Origin: Nomia melanderi
Lineage: Eukaryota; Arthropoda; Insecta; Hymenoptera; Halictidae
Assembly (NCBI RefSeq): GCF_051020985.1
Contig: NC_135007.1
Coordinates: forward strand, 15,837,501-15,901,500
Reading direction: 5' to 3'
Length of the DNA stretch: 64,000 bases
Part shown: positions 12,601-24,400 of the stretch, piece after piece
Layout of the letters: each line of letters starts with the position of its first letter
Position numbering within the stretch: position 1 is the stretch's first letter
Notes under the pieces: generated by a model
Databases searched by the model: none
Told to the model about the DNA's origin: nothing
What the model saw: only the letters and a program-made list of their open reading frames with translations
Position numbers and translations under genes: made by a program

Positions 12601-12700
12601 AGATCGTCGTCGTGTTTTCTCTCTCTCCCTCTCTCTCTTTTCTCAGATATGTAACACGTTACGGTACACGCGGTCAGTTCGTCGGAAATTGTATCGCTAC
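9622..12700. other. Gene-free stretch after menin, probable long 3' UTR plus intergenic
   Basis: No credible coding region is visible. The first kilobases (to about 10.8 kb) could be a long menin 3' UTR. They include a G-rich cluster at 10173-10198, a pyrimidine-rich stretch at 10386-10460 and AT-rich sequence at 10500-10720. A homopolymer T run lies at 12003-12017. An alternating TA/CATA-rich microsatellite covers 12228-12340 and could extrude as a cruciform. Open frames here lack acceptable codon structure or similarity. Confidence 0.4.
10173..10198 (+). other. Putative G-quadruplex cluster
   Basis: A 26-base stretch consists of five runs of four or more G separated by single T or C, preceded by GGGG-containing runs from 10145. 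It satisfies the usual G4 pattern of four G-tracts with short loops on the plus strand. That is the sense strand of menin, about 550 bases after its stop. If the menin 3' UTR extends this far, the structure would be in the mRNA. Confidence 0.6.
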
Positions 12701-12760
12701 CGTTCGCGTATCGATTGAGACCAATCGGAAAAACGAAAGAGAAAGTGCGAAGCATACGAG

Positions 12761-12926
12761 TGCCGTCCGTTGCGAGGAGACAATCCGAGAAATCCAGTCA
12801 CGAGTCCGGAGGCTCCTCCCACTCCGCGCGACACGATTGGCGGAGCGCCTCGAATTAGACGCCAGGAGGCGTGGTCAGACGCTGACCACTCGGAGAGGAG
12901 TGCCAGGTTCGCCGCAACGGACGGCA
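12761..12926. repeat. GC-rich inverted-repeat element, copy 1
   Basis: This 166 bp element has perfect 14-base inverted ends, TGCCGTCCGTTGCG at the left and its complement at 12913-12926. Two further copies occur at 13424-13619 and 38483-38706. All share subterminal sequence reading GCGAACCTGGCNCTCG at one end and its complement at the other. The interior contains CGCGCGACACGA, also present in the copy at 38.5 kb. Structure suggests a MITE; no TTAA flank is present, so it is unlike the other families here. The transposase superfamily is unknown. Confidence 0.7.
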
Positions 12927-13423
12927 CGCGTGATCTTCGCACGGCTACGAGGAGTGCTGACTTTTGCCGGAGGTACGCGTTCCATGATGATCATTCGAAA
13001 TCAGTTACTCTTTCCGAAGCATCCAACCGATCACACGAAACCGGAGAATCTCCGAATTCGAATCGGAGAAAGGACACTCCTCGTTCACTACTCTTCTTTC
13101 CTTCTTTCCCCGACAGCGTTCGAAAGGGGCGTGAGAAAAAAACTACAGGGATTACTACGCATAACGATAATAGGAATAGTAGAGAGATACGGTGCAACAG
13201 AACAGTATTTTTGTATTAGCTATTGGCACGGAGGAGCATCCTCTCCGGCGTTACTTATTATTCGTACTATCCGAGCGTTCAGGGATCAAGGTTTGCAGTG
13301 TCCGTTACAGTCTCACGACGACCGCGCGATCGGAAACGGAAACGAAACGCAGGTCTCGAGTTCGAACCGGTCGCCGACGCCTGAGATCAGCGCCGTGATT
13401 CGATTCTTCGGAAGCGTACCGGC

Positions 13424-13619
13424 CCGTTGCAGCGAACCTGGCGCTCGTCGCGTCATGTGGGCGGAGTCTGTCGCTCAGAGACGCCCAATACGAGTCTGGA
13501 GGCGGTCCTCGCCGCGCGACGCGATCGGTGGGCGTGAGCGCCGCGGCGAATCACAGCCGGGCGAGGCGTGCGCGTGGAGGCTGACCACTGAGGCGAGAGC
13601 GCCAGGTTCGCTGCAACGG
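13424..13619. repeat. GC-rich inverted-repeat element, copy 2
   Basis: A 196 bp relative of the element at 12761. Its ends form a long inverted repeat of about 24 bases beginning CCGTTGCAGCGAACCTGG. The interior is very CpG-rich and shares the CTGACCACT...GAG subterminal block with copy 1. Copies 1 and 2 lie 500 bp apart and sit inside a long chance open frame (12612-13961). Confidence 0.7.
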
Positions 13620-13842
13620 ACGGCGTGTCGCTTCTCGTGCCATAGTGTCTCGCAACGCGCGTCGTGGTCGTCTTCGCTTGTTCGCGGCTTCGCTGTGCGT
13701 TCGAGCTCGGTTTCCGGTGGCTGGGAATGCCGGTTAATCGTTCGAGTGCCAACCTTTCCGGAATCCCGGTCGAAAAATCGTTTTCTATTTTCGGAAACGT
13801 TCGAGATGCGATTCTGTTTTTCCATTTCTAAGCAGCCAGTGA

Positions 13843-14078
13843 CTAACCCCTTGCCCTACGATTTACTTCGCTACGATCGACACTACTACTTTGTCGCTAA
13901 TGATTTGTTAAGGGAGAATTATAGGCGTATCCTATACCAATCTTTGCTTCAAAGTGATTGATAACAGAAGAGTAATATTTAATTTGCATTGAGAAAGATT
14001 GAGCAAACGTCCATGCTAGTTCGATTCTGTTTGAAATCTGCACCGCGTGTCTGACGTTATTGCAAGGCAAAGGGTTGA
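13843..14078. repeat. TTAA-type MITE, CCCCTTGCC family
   Basis: The left end reads CTAACCCCTTGCCCTACG and the right end GCAAGGCAAAGGGTTG, an imperfect inverted pair 236 bp apart. The same termini recur at 14897, 38851 and 43498. The TTAA flanks are slightly decayed at both ends. A TTAA-CCC terminus is typical of piggyBac-type non-autonomous elements; no transposase remains. Confidence 0.6.
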
Positions 14079-14436
14079 ATGATTAGCAAGAATAAACTTC
14101 ATTCGATTCGACAGGCACTTAGACTACTGGAGACGCTTGCTAGGCACTCGAACGATTAAACGTTTCGCGGTTCCTTCCCGTTCCCCGTTCGTCCAACGGT
14201 CGAAAACTCCTCCGACGAAGAGCAAGAAACTTCGCGGTCGAGTCGAGTTTCCACCGATGAATCCGGCGACACTCGGTGGAAAAGTGGTTCGAGGACGTTC
14301 GCTCGTTTATTTCTTTCGTTCAAACTGGACGTACGCTGTCTGTTCGCATCCCATGATAACGTTACCTAGAATCGACTTGTAGTTTCGACGACGTCCGACA
14401 AAGTGTTAATCATCTTTGTTCAAGATGAGGATTACG

Positions 14437-14482
14437 ATTGATGACGATGATGATGACGACGATGATGATGAAGAAGAAGAAC
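14437..14482 (+). repeat. GAT/GAA trinucleotide microsatellite
   Basis: An interrupted (GAT/GAC)n run grades into (GAA)n. It is non-coding as far as can be seen. Confidence 0.85.
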
Positions 14483-14896
14483 TAGAGGGTCTATCTTCCA
14501 CAGGGCATATTTCATTAGACGCGTAACGAGAGAAAGCACGCTACGTTACTGGACGTGAACTTACATCGAATCGTAAGGACACGATACGCTCCTACAATCG
14601 ATAGTTCTATACCTTCTGATGTACTTAAGGGACGAGCCGAACCACACGACGAATGTTCTCGGAAAGTCTCGCGAATCTCGTCGTGACACGTACGAGCCAC
14701 GATCGAAGCTGCGGGCACGAGCATCGTTTTCTACGCGAATCGTCTGTGACTCGTCGGTTGCGTCGTTCACAGCTACATTCCTTCGTTGCCAGGTCGACCG
14801 TGAAATATTCGAACACCGTTCGATGCTCGGGAAAGTGACGCTCGGTTTGACACGTTGGATACCGTGAAGGTCACCGGTGACCTTCGTCTAATCTGA

Positions 14897-15091
14897 TTAA
14901 CCCCTTGCCGTGCAATGACGAGTGAGACTCGCGATGAAGATTTCTAAACTAATTCAACAAGAATCAATGTATCATCTTCAAATGAAATTTTCACCTGAAG
15001 TAGAAAATTTTGTTGTATTTCTTACAAATCGTCGATAGTGAAATATTACACGAGCTTAGTAACGAAAGTAAATGGTACGCCGAGGGGTTAA
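14897..15091. repeat. TTAA-type MITE, CCCCTTGCC family
   Basis: Flanked by TTAA on both sides (14897-14900 and 15088-15091). The left end is TTAACCCCTTGCCGTGC; the right end ends CGAGGGGTTAA. The 195 bp interior is AT-rich and non-coding, in contrast to the GC-rich surroundings. It belongs with the elements at 13843, 38851 and 43498. Confidence 0.7.
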
Positions 15092-15440
15092 TATGATTCG
15101 TTCGATTAAACGAGGATTATTTGAGAAGTTTTATACGTTACAAGTGACACGATATGCACTGACATTCAACGATTCGAACCTGTAACAACGTAATTCAACG
15201 TTGATATATTATTTTTAGTTCCTGTATTCGTTAATTGCAAAATCGTGGCGTTCAACGTGTTAATTAGCCCACTTTTCACTTAGCAACCTGTTGCCTTTCG
15301 TTCTATCTTCTGTTTAGCAAGTCCTGAAGTGGGATTATCTGCAGAGTTTTTGCTTTTAAAACGAAGTTCCCAACCAGATCGAACGGGTTCAATCGAAGAT
15401 AATGGAGGAGGTAGTTATAGTTCTTCAGGTCGCCTAAGTG

Positions 15441-15669
15441 TTAACTCTTTGCGCTCGAAAGTTCTTCACTCGAAGTATTCTCTACTTTCTAATCAGACGT
15501 AGACGACATTCTCGAAAATGAATTTAACAAGGAATCATACATAAATTAGCTACCGAAGCAATTTTCTTTTAATATTTCACCTATCGATGCAGTATACGAA
15601 GGTTAATGGCAAATACCAAAGTTCATAATTTCGTATCAAATCATTTAGACTCTCGAGTGCAAAGGGTTA
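15441..15669. repeat. TTAA-type MITE, CTTTGCACTCGAG family
   Basis: The left end TTAACTCTTTGCGCTCGAAA and the right end CTCTCGAGTGCAAAGGGTTA form an imperfect inverted repeat spanning 229 bp. The interior is AT-rich and matches other family members, for instance an ATTTCAC...ATGCA...GTTAAT core. Better preserved copies lie at 44805, 46783 and 53727. Confidence 0.7.
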
Positions 15670-16039
15670 TTTCCATCCATGCTACGTCGAACGGCAACGG
15701 ACGAACAAACGAGAAAACGAAGTGTATCGCGTATGAGTATCCGAATGAATGAATGAATGTACGTACGTATGTATGAATGTGTAGTTCGAAATTGTCGAAC
15801 GATTCGCGGATAAACGGCGTCCGCGGTTGGTCGTCGACGATCGCGTTAGCGGTACGTTTGTACACCGGATTCGTACGCTGGGTGAAAAAGGAGAAAAAAA
15901 AGTATTCGCGGCGCTGTTCACTGGCCAGGAAAACGCAGAGGTGTGGCGATCATCGTTTGCAGGTTTCACGCGGCGACGGTATTGTGTGAGAGCGGTTGCA
16001 GGTTTTTCCGTTCAGACGGGTATTCCGATATACATAATA

Positions 16040-16140
16040 TACATATACATATAGCATATACATATAAATAAATATATATATATAAATACATAAGAAAAAA
16101 TATATATATATATATCTATCTATCTATCTATCTATCTATA
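16040..16140. repeat. TA and TATC microsatellites
   Basis: ATATAC-rich sequence grades into (TA)n and then about seven (TATC) units near 16114-16140. It is simple sequence, likely polymorphic and non-coding. Confidence 0.9.
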
Positions 16141-16924
16141 TGTATATAAATGTATATATAGATGGATATATAAAGATACGAAATCTGTTAACGCGCTATT
16201 TAAAGAATGCGATTATCGTAAAAATAAAACGAACACGAAACCTCTCTTCTTTTCTTCTTCTTTTTTTCTCTCTCTTCTTCTCGTTTCTTTTCCGTAGGCT
16301 ATACGACTATCGAGTACACTGTATTGCTCGCCTCGGCGTTCCGACATGATGCGCGAATTCGCGTTTCCGATGATCTTCGACTGGGAATGATTGTAATCAC
16401 TATTGTTGACCGATACACAGAGACACACATACAGACGCATACACACATACACAGAGACACACACAGAGAGACAGACAGCGGCGCGAATCTTCGGGCGTGT
16501 CATGGAAATGTCTTGTTTTTTTTTCTGTGGATTATAATAAACTATTTTATTCTACTCGCGCGTGTACCGATGGAAGACCGTCCTCCCTCCTCGTCCCACC
16601 GGAAATGAACGTCCCCATCTTCAAGTGTGTGCATTTCTTTCCTCTTTATTTCTCAGGTTACAGAGTTTCTTCGACGGACGACACCGAGTTCGCGCGGAGT
16701 CGCGAAACGACGAAGGGGAAACGAAGGCGAGGCGTCTCGGCGCGATTTCGCTCGTTTTAAGACGCGCGTCCGCGAGGAATGTTTCTTCGAGAGACGATGT
16801 CTCGACGATACAAAAAAAAAGAAAACACTCGTAATAAATTACGGATGAACCGGAAAGTGGTGACTCTTACGCAACTAGTATAATAATATTTGGTCGTTTC
16901 GAAGTGTAGACGTCATATACGTAC

Positions 16925-16930
16925 AGGTAT

Positions 16931-16979
<49 letters not shown>

Positions 16980-17136
16980 TATATACATATATATGGATGT
17001 GTGTGTGTATATATATATCTCGCATTTAACGTGCATTCCTTGGCGGAAAGCTGGTTCCGTCCGGTGGATAACGATCACGCGTCGGCGTTCATCGAATATA
17101 CAACAACAACAACAACAACAACAAGAACAACAACAG
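16925..17136. repeat. TA dinucleotide run and CAA repeat
   Basis: An uninterrupted (TA)n tract of about 45 bases spans 16932-16977, followed by TATA/TGTG-rich sequence. A (CAA)n run lies at 17100-17136. Both generate artefactual tyrosine/isoleucine-rich and glutamine-rich frames; neither is credible protein. Confidence 0.9.
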
Positions 17137-17379
17137 GTATCTCGGGTACCTTCCTGGGAAAAAATACTCGTCGATGCTTGAACGGAGCACGGCAAGGCGG
17201 TGGTAACTTCCACTGTACGCTTATTGACGCTAGGTTCACGGAGTGCGTCGATTCGACGCACACTGAATTTTATAAACATTTGGCGAACGTCTATGTCGGT
17301 TTTCGTCGATGCAGTTACGAGAATACGTTTAATACGTTAAGCGTCACGAGAATCACCGTTTTTGACGGTTGTTCTTAGC

Positions 17380-17765
17380 AAAAAAGTAACAATTATTCAC
17401 TTGGCGTTGCAATCTTTGCAATACACTATCAGCTTAGTTACGTTGTTAAGTATTTTGATTCGACGTCGATTGTATTGCATGCTACGATTTTCAAGTAATT
17501 CAGAAGCGTCGGCCATCGGTGACTGACATGGCGTTTAACGTGTCAAGCGTTCTCCCATAGAATTTCTTTTGTAGCGAAGATAGGAATAATTATGAATCGT
17601 TTGCAACGTCTGCGTTACACTGTCAACTTGGTTGCTTTATCAACCGTTCGTGGCGTGGCGTTTAACGTGTTAAACACTTTTATTTCACATCGGTTGTCTT
17701 GTACGTTACGATTTTTAGTCATTCAGAAGCGTCAGTCACCAGTGACTGGCTTAACGCGATAAACC
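17380..17765 (+). repeat. Degenerate ~200 bp tandem duplication
   Basis: Two adjacent segments share CATGCTACGATTTTCAAGTA / TACGTTACGATTTTTAGTCA, then ATTCAGAAGCGTC, then a GTGACTG motif and a GGCGTTTAACGTG block (17528 and 17656). The divergence suggests an old duplication. The GGCGTTTAACGTGTTAA ends also recur at 15260, 20950 and 27886, so the unit probably derives from a mobile element terminus. Confidence 0.5.
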
Positions 17766-18481
17766 CTAATTTCCAAGATCTAAACGGTCGAACATCAATT
17801 TCTCCAGGAACGATATAAACCGGACAATAAACGTCCGTGGACCTAGCGTTAATAGAAACGTACTTCTATGGTACAGAGCCTGACGGGAATCGGTCCCCCG
17901 GCATCGTGGAAACGGTCGCGTACATCCTATCGGCGGGCTCGCGAGACGCGTTCGCAGTTTACGTTTAAATTACCTTTGATTCGCGGCTTAATCTCTACGC
18001 GAACGGTACGCTCTCGGAGCGGGGCACGCGCGACGCTAATACTGCTCTTATCAGAAGGCGATCATGCAACGGAGACGATCGAGGAGTAAGACGAGGTCGA
18101 CGGCGCGACACCGACGGATAAAGGATAGAGAAGAGTCGACGAAGAGAGAGAGAGACGAAAGAATGAACTCTGCGCTCCAGAGGTTCCGAGTCACCAAACG
18201 ATTCGATGCAGCGAAACCATAAACTCTGATATTTAACATTAAACTTCGTATAACGCATCGATGTACGAAATATCGAAGGAAAATAGTTCTCGACGCGCGT
18301 GAGATTTCTCAATTCACCCGAGAAACTGTCTGTATCTCGTTAGAGGATATCGAATATTTCCGGTGAACTTCTGGAGCGCGAAGGGTCAAAGAGGAGGGAG
18401 CCGTCTGTCAGGCATCCGAGCGATCTCGCGCGGATGATCGTGGAATCGAGGGACCGGCCGAGCGGACGCCGCGCTGGTGGG

Positions 18482-21400
18482 TCACTGATGATCTATCGTC
18501 TGAAAGAACCACTCGGTGACGCGTCGGAGCTGTTGCGCGGCTGCGTGGCTCTCGTCCTGTAAACGACGGTTCTCGTCTCTCAAGCGACGCACTTCGTCTT
18601 CCAGGGAGAGTCTCCGTCGCGTCTCTCTGGCTACTCTCAGTTCGAGGGTAGACAGATGGGACTGCAAGTCCGTCACGGAGTTTCTGAAACGAAGCAACAT
18701 TGTTGTGTGTCTGTCTTCACGGTGATGGAAAGCGCGATGAGAACCGATGGGGGGGAACAGAGATACTCGAGAGGAAGAGGACAGCGAACGCGTGTATCTT
18801 AGAGAGTGAGTGTGAGAGAGAGAGAGGAACTCGGACGAGCGGTAACGCGTGCCAAAGCGAGTCGAACACCGTGTTCCGGCGTTCGGGAAACTTACGCGTT
18901 CGCACCGCATCTGTCGAGGAGTCTCTCGTCGGCCCATTCTTGGGGGTGCTGCTTCGATCGAGAATCTACGTGGTGGTTTTTCCAACAGTCTACGTCCGCG
19001 TCGATGTGACTCTTCGCGTCTTTCGGCGACGTCACGTTGCTCGGCGATTTCGACATCGAATGGGACGGTTTGGTGACGCGCGGCGACAATCTAAACACGC
19101 GAGAACGTGTTACAGACACGTGAAATTACGTAAGGTAATCCCGTGAACGCGCCGGCGGTCGTTCGCGTCTGTGCTCATACCTCTCTTCCTTCGACAGTTT
19201 GTTCTCGCTCGGCGCGGGACTGGACGCGGTGCTCGCGTTCGAGATCACCGTGGCCGGTCTGGCCATCGTTAGGATCACTTCCGACCCGTTCCCGTTCCCA
19301 TTCCCGTTGGCGTTCCCATTCCCGTTTCCGTTCCCGTTCTCCTGATCGTTCGTCGGCAGAACGGTCAGCGCGGTCGTGCTGTTGCCGCACAGGTTCTCCC
19401 GGGACCTGCACCTGTTCTGGAACTCGAGCGTGTTGTTGTTCAGCGCTTTGGGGTTCGAGCCCTGGCTACCGTGGAGCAGCACGTTCACGTTGTTGTTCAG
19501 CTGACCGTCGTCCGCTATGTAGTCGGGATTGATCAGCTTCATCAGGTCCTCTTGCAGCGTGCTGGAGGTCAGGTTCGCGGAGTTCCGGTGGGAGTTCCGC
19601 ACGCCCGGCTTCGGCCTGGGACTTTGGTTTCTGGAGCTGCCGCTCGAGGGAGTCAGGTTCCCCGCTCGGTGCTTGTTCGCCCGCCGCAGCCTGGGCGACA
19701 CGCTGCCGGAGCCGGTGGACAGCTCGTCCTCGCTCTGCAGCGTCGCCGGCTCCGGGCAGCTCGGCTCGGAGATGCGGACCTCCGGCGGCAGGCTGGCGGC
19801 GAACTCCTTGGTCTGCCGGTACTCGACGTTGATCTTGTGCGGCACGGGTCGCTCCGTGATCGTGGTCTTCAGGCAGGTCACCTTCTCGCCCACCTTGAAC
19901 TCGTGCGGGATGTCGTACCTGATCGAGTCGCAGCTCTGCTCGCCGTCCGCGTGCTTCCGCTCCGCCGCGGCGTGCTGGCACTCGAGCATGTCGTACTTGG
20001 CGACGTCCATGTCGTACTTGCTGCTCCGTCGCTCGTAGATCTCCTCGTATTTCACCGGCGGCCTGTCCTCCTGCGCGTCGTACTTGGGACTCGAGTCGTA
20101 CTCGTACTCGTACTTGCTCGGCTGCTCGTAGTCCCCGTACCTGCCGAGGTTGTTGTTGCTGCTCGACTTAGGCAGACTGTACGCCGCGTTCTGCGCCAGC
20201 GGCAGCGAGTTCGACGCGCTCAGCTTCTGGTGAGGGCCGCGATGGTGGCTCGCCTCGTTCTTGTGAAGCTCCCGCTGCGAGGCGTACACGTTCTCCTGCT
20301 TCACCTCGTACTTCTCCTTCTGCAGCTTCACGTAACTCGAGGCGACGTGGTGCACGTCCTGGCCGCGGTGCGCGTGGTCCAGCTGCTTCTGGTAGCTCTC
20401 GTGCCGCAGACTCTCCTGCAGCGCCCTCGACGACGCGTAGTTGCCGTCCTTCGAGTAACCGTCGTGACCGTGGTGCTTCGTGTTCTCGAACTGCTTGCCG
20501 CTCGCGTAGTGGGATTCTTTGGCTCGTTTCTGAACGGACTTCGGCGTCGCTATTTGGTAATTCTGGCGGGCGGGCAGCGGCGGCGGCGGAGTACCGTCCG
20601 CGCGGTGCCCGTTCTCCTGGTCCTGCGGCTCCAGCAGCTCGTACCTGCGGGGGAATCGGTTCGAACGGTTCAGAGATCAACCCTCTCGCGACGGAGCACC
20701 TGTACCATTCTTCGCTACTTTACGCAACAGTGCGACTGATCATACTTTGTCGTCGTTCGCGAAAGCGCGAGTGAACCGTACTTCGCCGCCAATGTGTTTA
20801 TAGCTTTATTTTGAGTTCGCTATTGAAATAAAATAATAATATAACAGAACCAATAAGTGACTGCCGTATCTAGACGGCGTCAGCCTCTGTGGACCAAAAA
20901 GTGAGTCTACTGTCAGTTCCCAGGGACTGACGTAGCACTCAACGTGTTAAAGTTAAATTACGTGTATCGTATCTTTCAGAAAAATTATAATTCAATCATC
21001 GAAAACTTCATTCCAATGCACTCGCGCAGAGAACAGCATTGTCCGTACAGAACTCTGCCGTACAGAAACAGCCCCGCGCAAAATTCAGCCTAAGAGGCTT
21101 AGGCTAGTGCCTAAGAGGTTAACGATTAGCGTAACGAACGAAGGAAGGCGGCCGGATTTCTCACCAGCGATCGTCGGTGCTGCTGTGGCCGCTGCTGCTG
21201 CTCGTCATCGTTCCTTCCATGGGGAAGCGCGGGTCGTTGAACGACCTGGAGCTGGACCCGGTCCCGTAGCCGGAACTGTTGCTCGATCTCGGCGGGCTGA
21301 ACGAACGCTCGTATCGCCTCTGATGGCCGGACATGGCTGTCTGCTGGCCGGGCGTGTTGTCGGGGCTGGTGACGTTCTCGTAATCTCCTTCGTAGTTGGT

Positions 21401-24400
21401 CGACAAGTACTGGCAGTTTTGCAGCGAACACCCTCTGCGATCAAAACGGACCAATCAGGGCGGGAATCGTTATGGTTAAGGTTCACTACGCCCGTTGCAC
21501 TACGAGAGTTTCCTAGCAAAAACACCCAACACTTTCCGATGGAACATAATCGACACTTGAAACTAGATTAACCAGAAATCGTGTGAAAATTAAAGAAAGA
21601 GGCTGTTTTAATATTTCACTGTTAACGAATCAAGTTGACCTTTCAAAACTCTATAAAAATTTAGCTTTCAGAACTTAGCTTGCGTTACTGAAACAATTTC
21701 CTTAGAAATTTCTCGGAGAAGGACCTATTGCTGCTTTAATAATTGCAAAAGAATTTAGGAATAGAAATAACCAATCGTTCTGACCCATCTAGTGGTTCTA
21801 GCGTTAACCCTTAGCAGTCCTATGTCGAGTCAGACTCGACATTTTATTCTATTGCAACCTCTACCTTTAACAATTTTTTCTATATTTATTTGTAGTGTCA
21901 CAATTGTACCATTTAAAGGTAACATTGGTAATATCACAAAGGTGATATTAAGCTGTAATCGAATGAACTAACCCCGCGAACCTCAAAGTGAGAAACCAAG
22001 AGCACTTCGGACCGCAAACGATTAAAAGGGCAAAGAAAACGCGCAACGTTGTCCAAATTGACCCGCGCCGGTAGAGATAGGTGCACCGAACCGGCGGTAA
22101 ACGTTGCGTTAAGGAGAAAGTCGCCGGCGTAGCTCACCTCCTTGGATTGCCGTCGTTATTCGCCGGTATCACGGTGACCGTCACTTGCGCGCTGGTCTTC
22201 AGCAAGTCGACCATCTGGTCGTGACTCAACGTGGAAACGGCTACCTTGCAGATCTCGACGAGCCTCGAGCCCTGCCTCAGTCCCGCCTGCCAAGATAGTC
22301 CCATGCTTTCGACCTGCGTCACCACTCCGTCCGGCTGGACGTGGAAGCCCAACTGGCCCAGGCTGTTTCTCTTTAGGGAGAGCTCGATGGCGGGCGCGCC
22401 TTGAGTCACGGCGCGCAGCCGAGCCACTATCTCCATTAGCTCGTCCCTTTCCCCGTAATCGCCGCGCACATGAATCGTGATACACTCTCCCTGGTGGTAG
22501 TAGAGTCTCAGGCTGCGGAGCGAAGCGAATCGTATTATTCCGCGCGAGACGAGACCTAACTGCCAAGGAAGGCGTCGGGGAGAACGCGCGTACCTGTTCG
22601 TTTGCGCGTGCCAGCCGAGCACGCTGACGCACGGGGCGACGAACACTATTTGTCTGGAGTATTCCTCGATCAGGACGATCGTGTCCACGCTGATTCCTAA
22701 GTAGCAGTCGGTGTTCTGGTTGCTGTCCTCCAGTATCACCTGCCAACATATCGCGCCGCGTTGCGAAGCGTCGCAGGATAGTCTGGGCCTTACGGGTGCC
22801 TTCTTCTTGCTGCTGAACGACAGCATGGCTGTTTGGGAATGATTGGTTTTAGTCAGAGTTTGTACTGATTGGAATGTATGTTGGAGGGTGAGAGGGCGAA
22901 GCAAAGTAAAGTGAAGCGAAGTGAAGTAAAAGAAAAGAAAAGGAACGGTTAGTAAAGCGAAGCTTAATAAAGCGAAGCAAAGTAAAGCGAAATAAAGCGA
23001 AGCTTAGTAAAGCGACGCAAAGCAAAGGAAAGAAAAGTGAAGCTTAGTAAAGGAAAGCAAAGCAAAGTAAAGCGAAGTAAAATGAAGCAAAGTAAAGCGA
23101 AGCTTAGTAAAGCGAAGCGAAGTGAAGCAAAGCGAAGCAGGACAAGGCAAAGTAAGGTACTGCGCTCAACTCACAAAACTTCTGCCCGGTATCGACCACC
23201 GTCGTGGAAGAATAATTCGTGGCGAGGTCCTTCAGGTACTCCTGCCTCGTTCTCGTCGCCATCGTGGCGAATTTCTCCGATCTGCGGGTGAACACGCGAG
23301 AACACGTTACGCCTCCATCTTTCGATTGATCGTCTCGCCCGCGGTTACCGGCGGAAAACGCGCAGGAAAAGCTAGAGAGCGAACGATAGACAATTTACCT
23401 GTGCGCCGCGTTCTCGGCGTTGATTACTTTCGCCAGCACGAAATCGGCGAATGCTTTCCCCTTGACGAAAGTGGCGCCGGGCGGCACGGGTGGTCCGAAA
23501 ATCGGCACCTCCTTGCTCCTCGACACAGCCACGCTGTACTGGGTGTTATCGGAACAGGGATTCACGGCTCGGATCACGATGAACACGTGCTGAAACTGCG
23601 AGCGTATCCTCCGCGGACTGAACGGCAACGCGCCCGGCTCCTGTAATTTCACGCGAACGTTCTCTATGCGTTACGTGAATGTTAATTCATCGGTGGCTTT
23701 CGGGTCAGAACCGTGTACAACCAATCAATCATTGCAGCTGACTTCAGGGGTTAACATTAGAACTACCAGAGAGATCAAAATAACCCATTCCTGACTGCAT
23801 TTTTAACACTTTGCAGTTCTATGTCAGACTCGACATTCTATTTTATTGCAACCTCTACCTGTTTTAACAATTTTTTCTATATTTATTTGTAGTATCACAA
23901 TTGCACCATTTAAATAATAAAATAGTTCTATCACTTAATTTATTTAAGGTATTCCTTTATGTTAGTTGCAAGAAATATCATTGACATTTCATCAGAAAGT
24001 AATGAATATGTATTGAGAAAAATATTTTCGTTAAATTAGTTTCAAACATCACCTATATCTCATCATAAAATATTGAATACTTCCATTGAGAAGCTTCCAA
24101 GTGCAAAGGGTTAAAGCTACTCCCGATATGATCTCCAATCGACGACATCCATCAGCCACCGCGATCCTCCGTTTACCTGGAAAACTATCGTGACGATGTC
24201 GTTTCCGATGTGCCTCTTCCTAAGCAGCTGCTGCCTGTTGTTCGGCGTGAAAGGCAGCATGGTGGACACGTGGAAGGTCACTTCCGCCCCCCGGTGCGTC
24301 GCGGCGACGGCGTGGGTGCCCGTGGAGTCGGTCCTCGTGTCCAAACCAGCCTTGTACCCCTCGAACCCGCGCAGCCGTATCCTCTGGCCTGTTTTCAGTG

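Larger units (their letters stand above)
15092..18481. other. Repeat-rich gene-free region before the SIPA1L 3' end
   Basis: Besides the separately listed repeats I see no supported gene here. A partial element ending GGCGTTCAACGTGTTAA lies near 15260. Purine/pyrimidine-biased and microsatellite sequence dominates 15.7-17.2 kb. From about 17.86 kb the sequence is GC-rich again and may include the 3' UTR of the minus-strand SIPA1L gene. Confidence 0.4.

Noticed and set aside
12612..13961. 449-codon open frame on the plus strand
   Set aside because: It runs straight through two copies of a GC-rich inverted-repeat element and through microsatellite-like sequence. It has no domain, no splice logic and overlapping frames of similar length. 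Chance frame in CpG-rich DNA.
16890..17378. 162-codon frame with Tyr/Ile and Thr runs
   Set aside because: Translation of a (TA)n tract and a (CAA)n microsatellite; no credible protein.
19471..20739. 422-codon open frame opposite the SIPA1L exon
   Set aside because: It lies entirely antisense to the large GC-rich SIPA1L exon and is Leu/Val/Arg-biased, as expected from the reverse of a GC3-rich exon.
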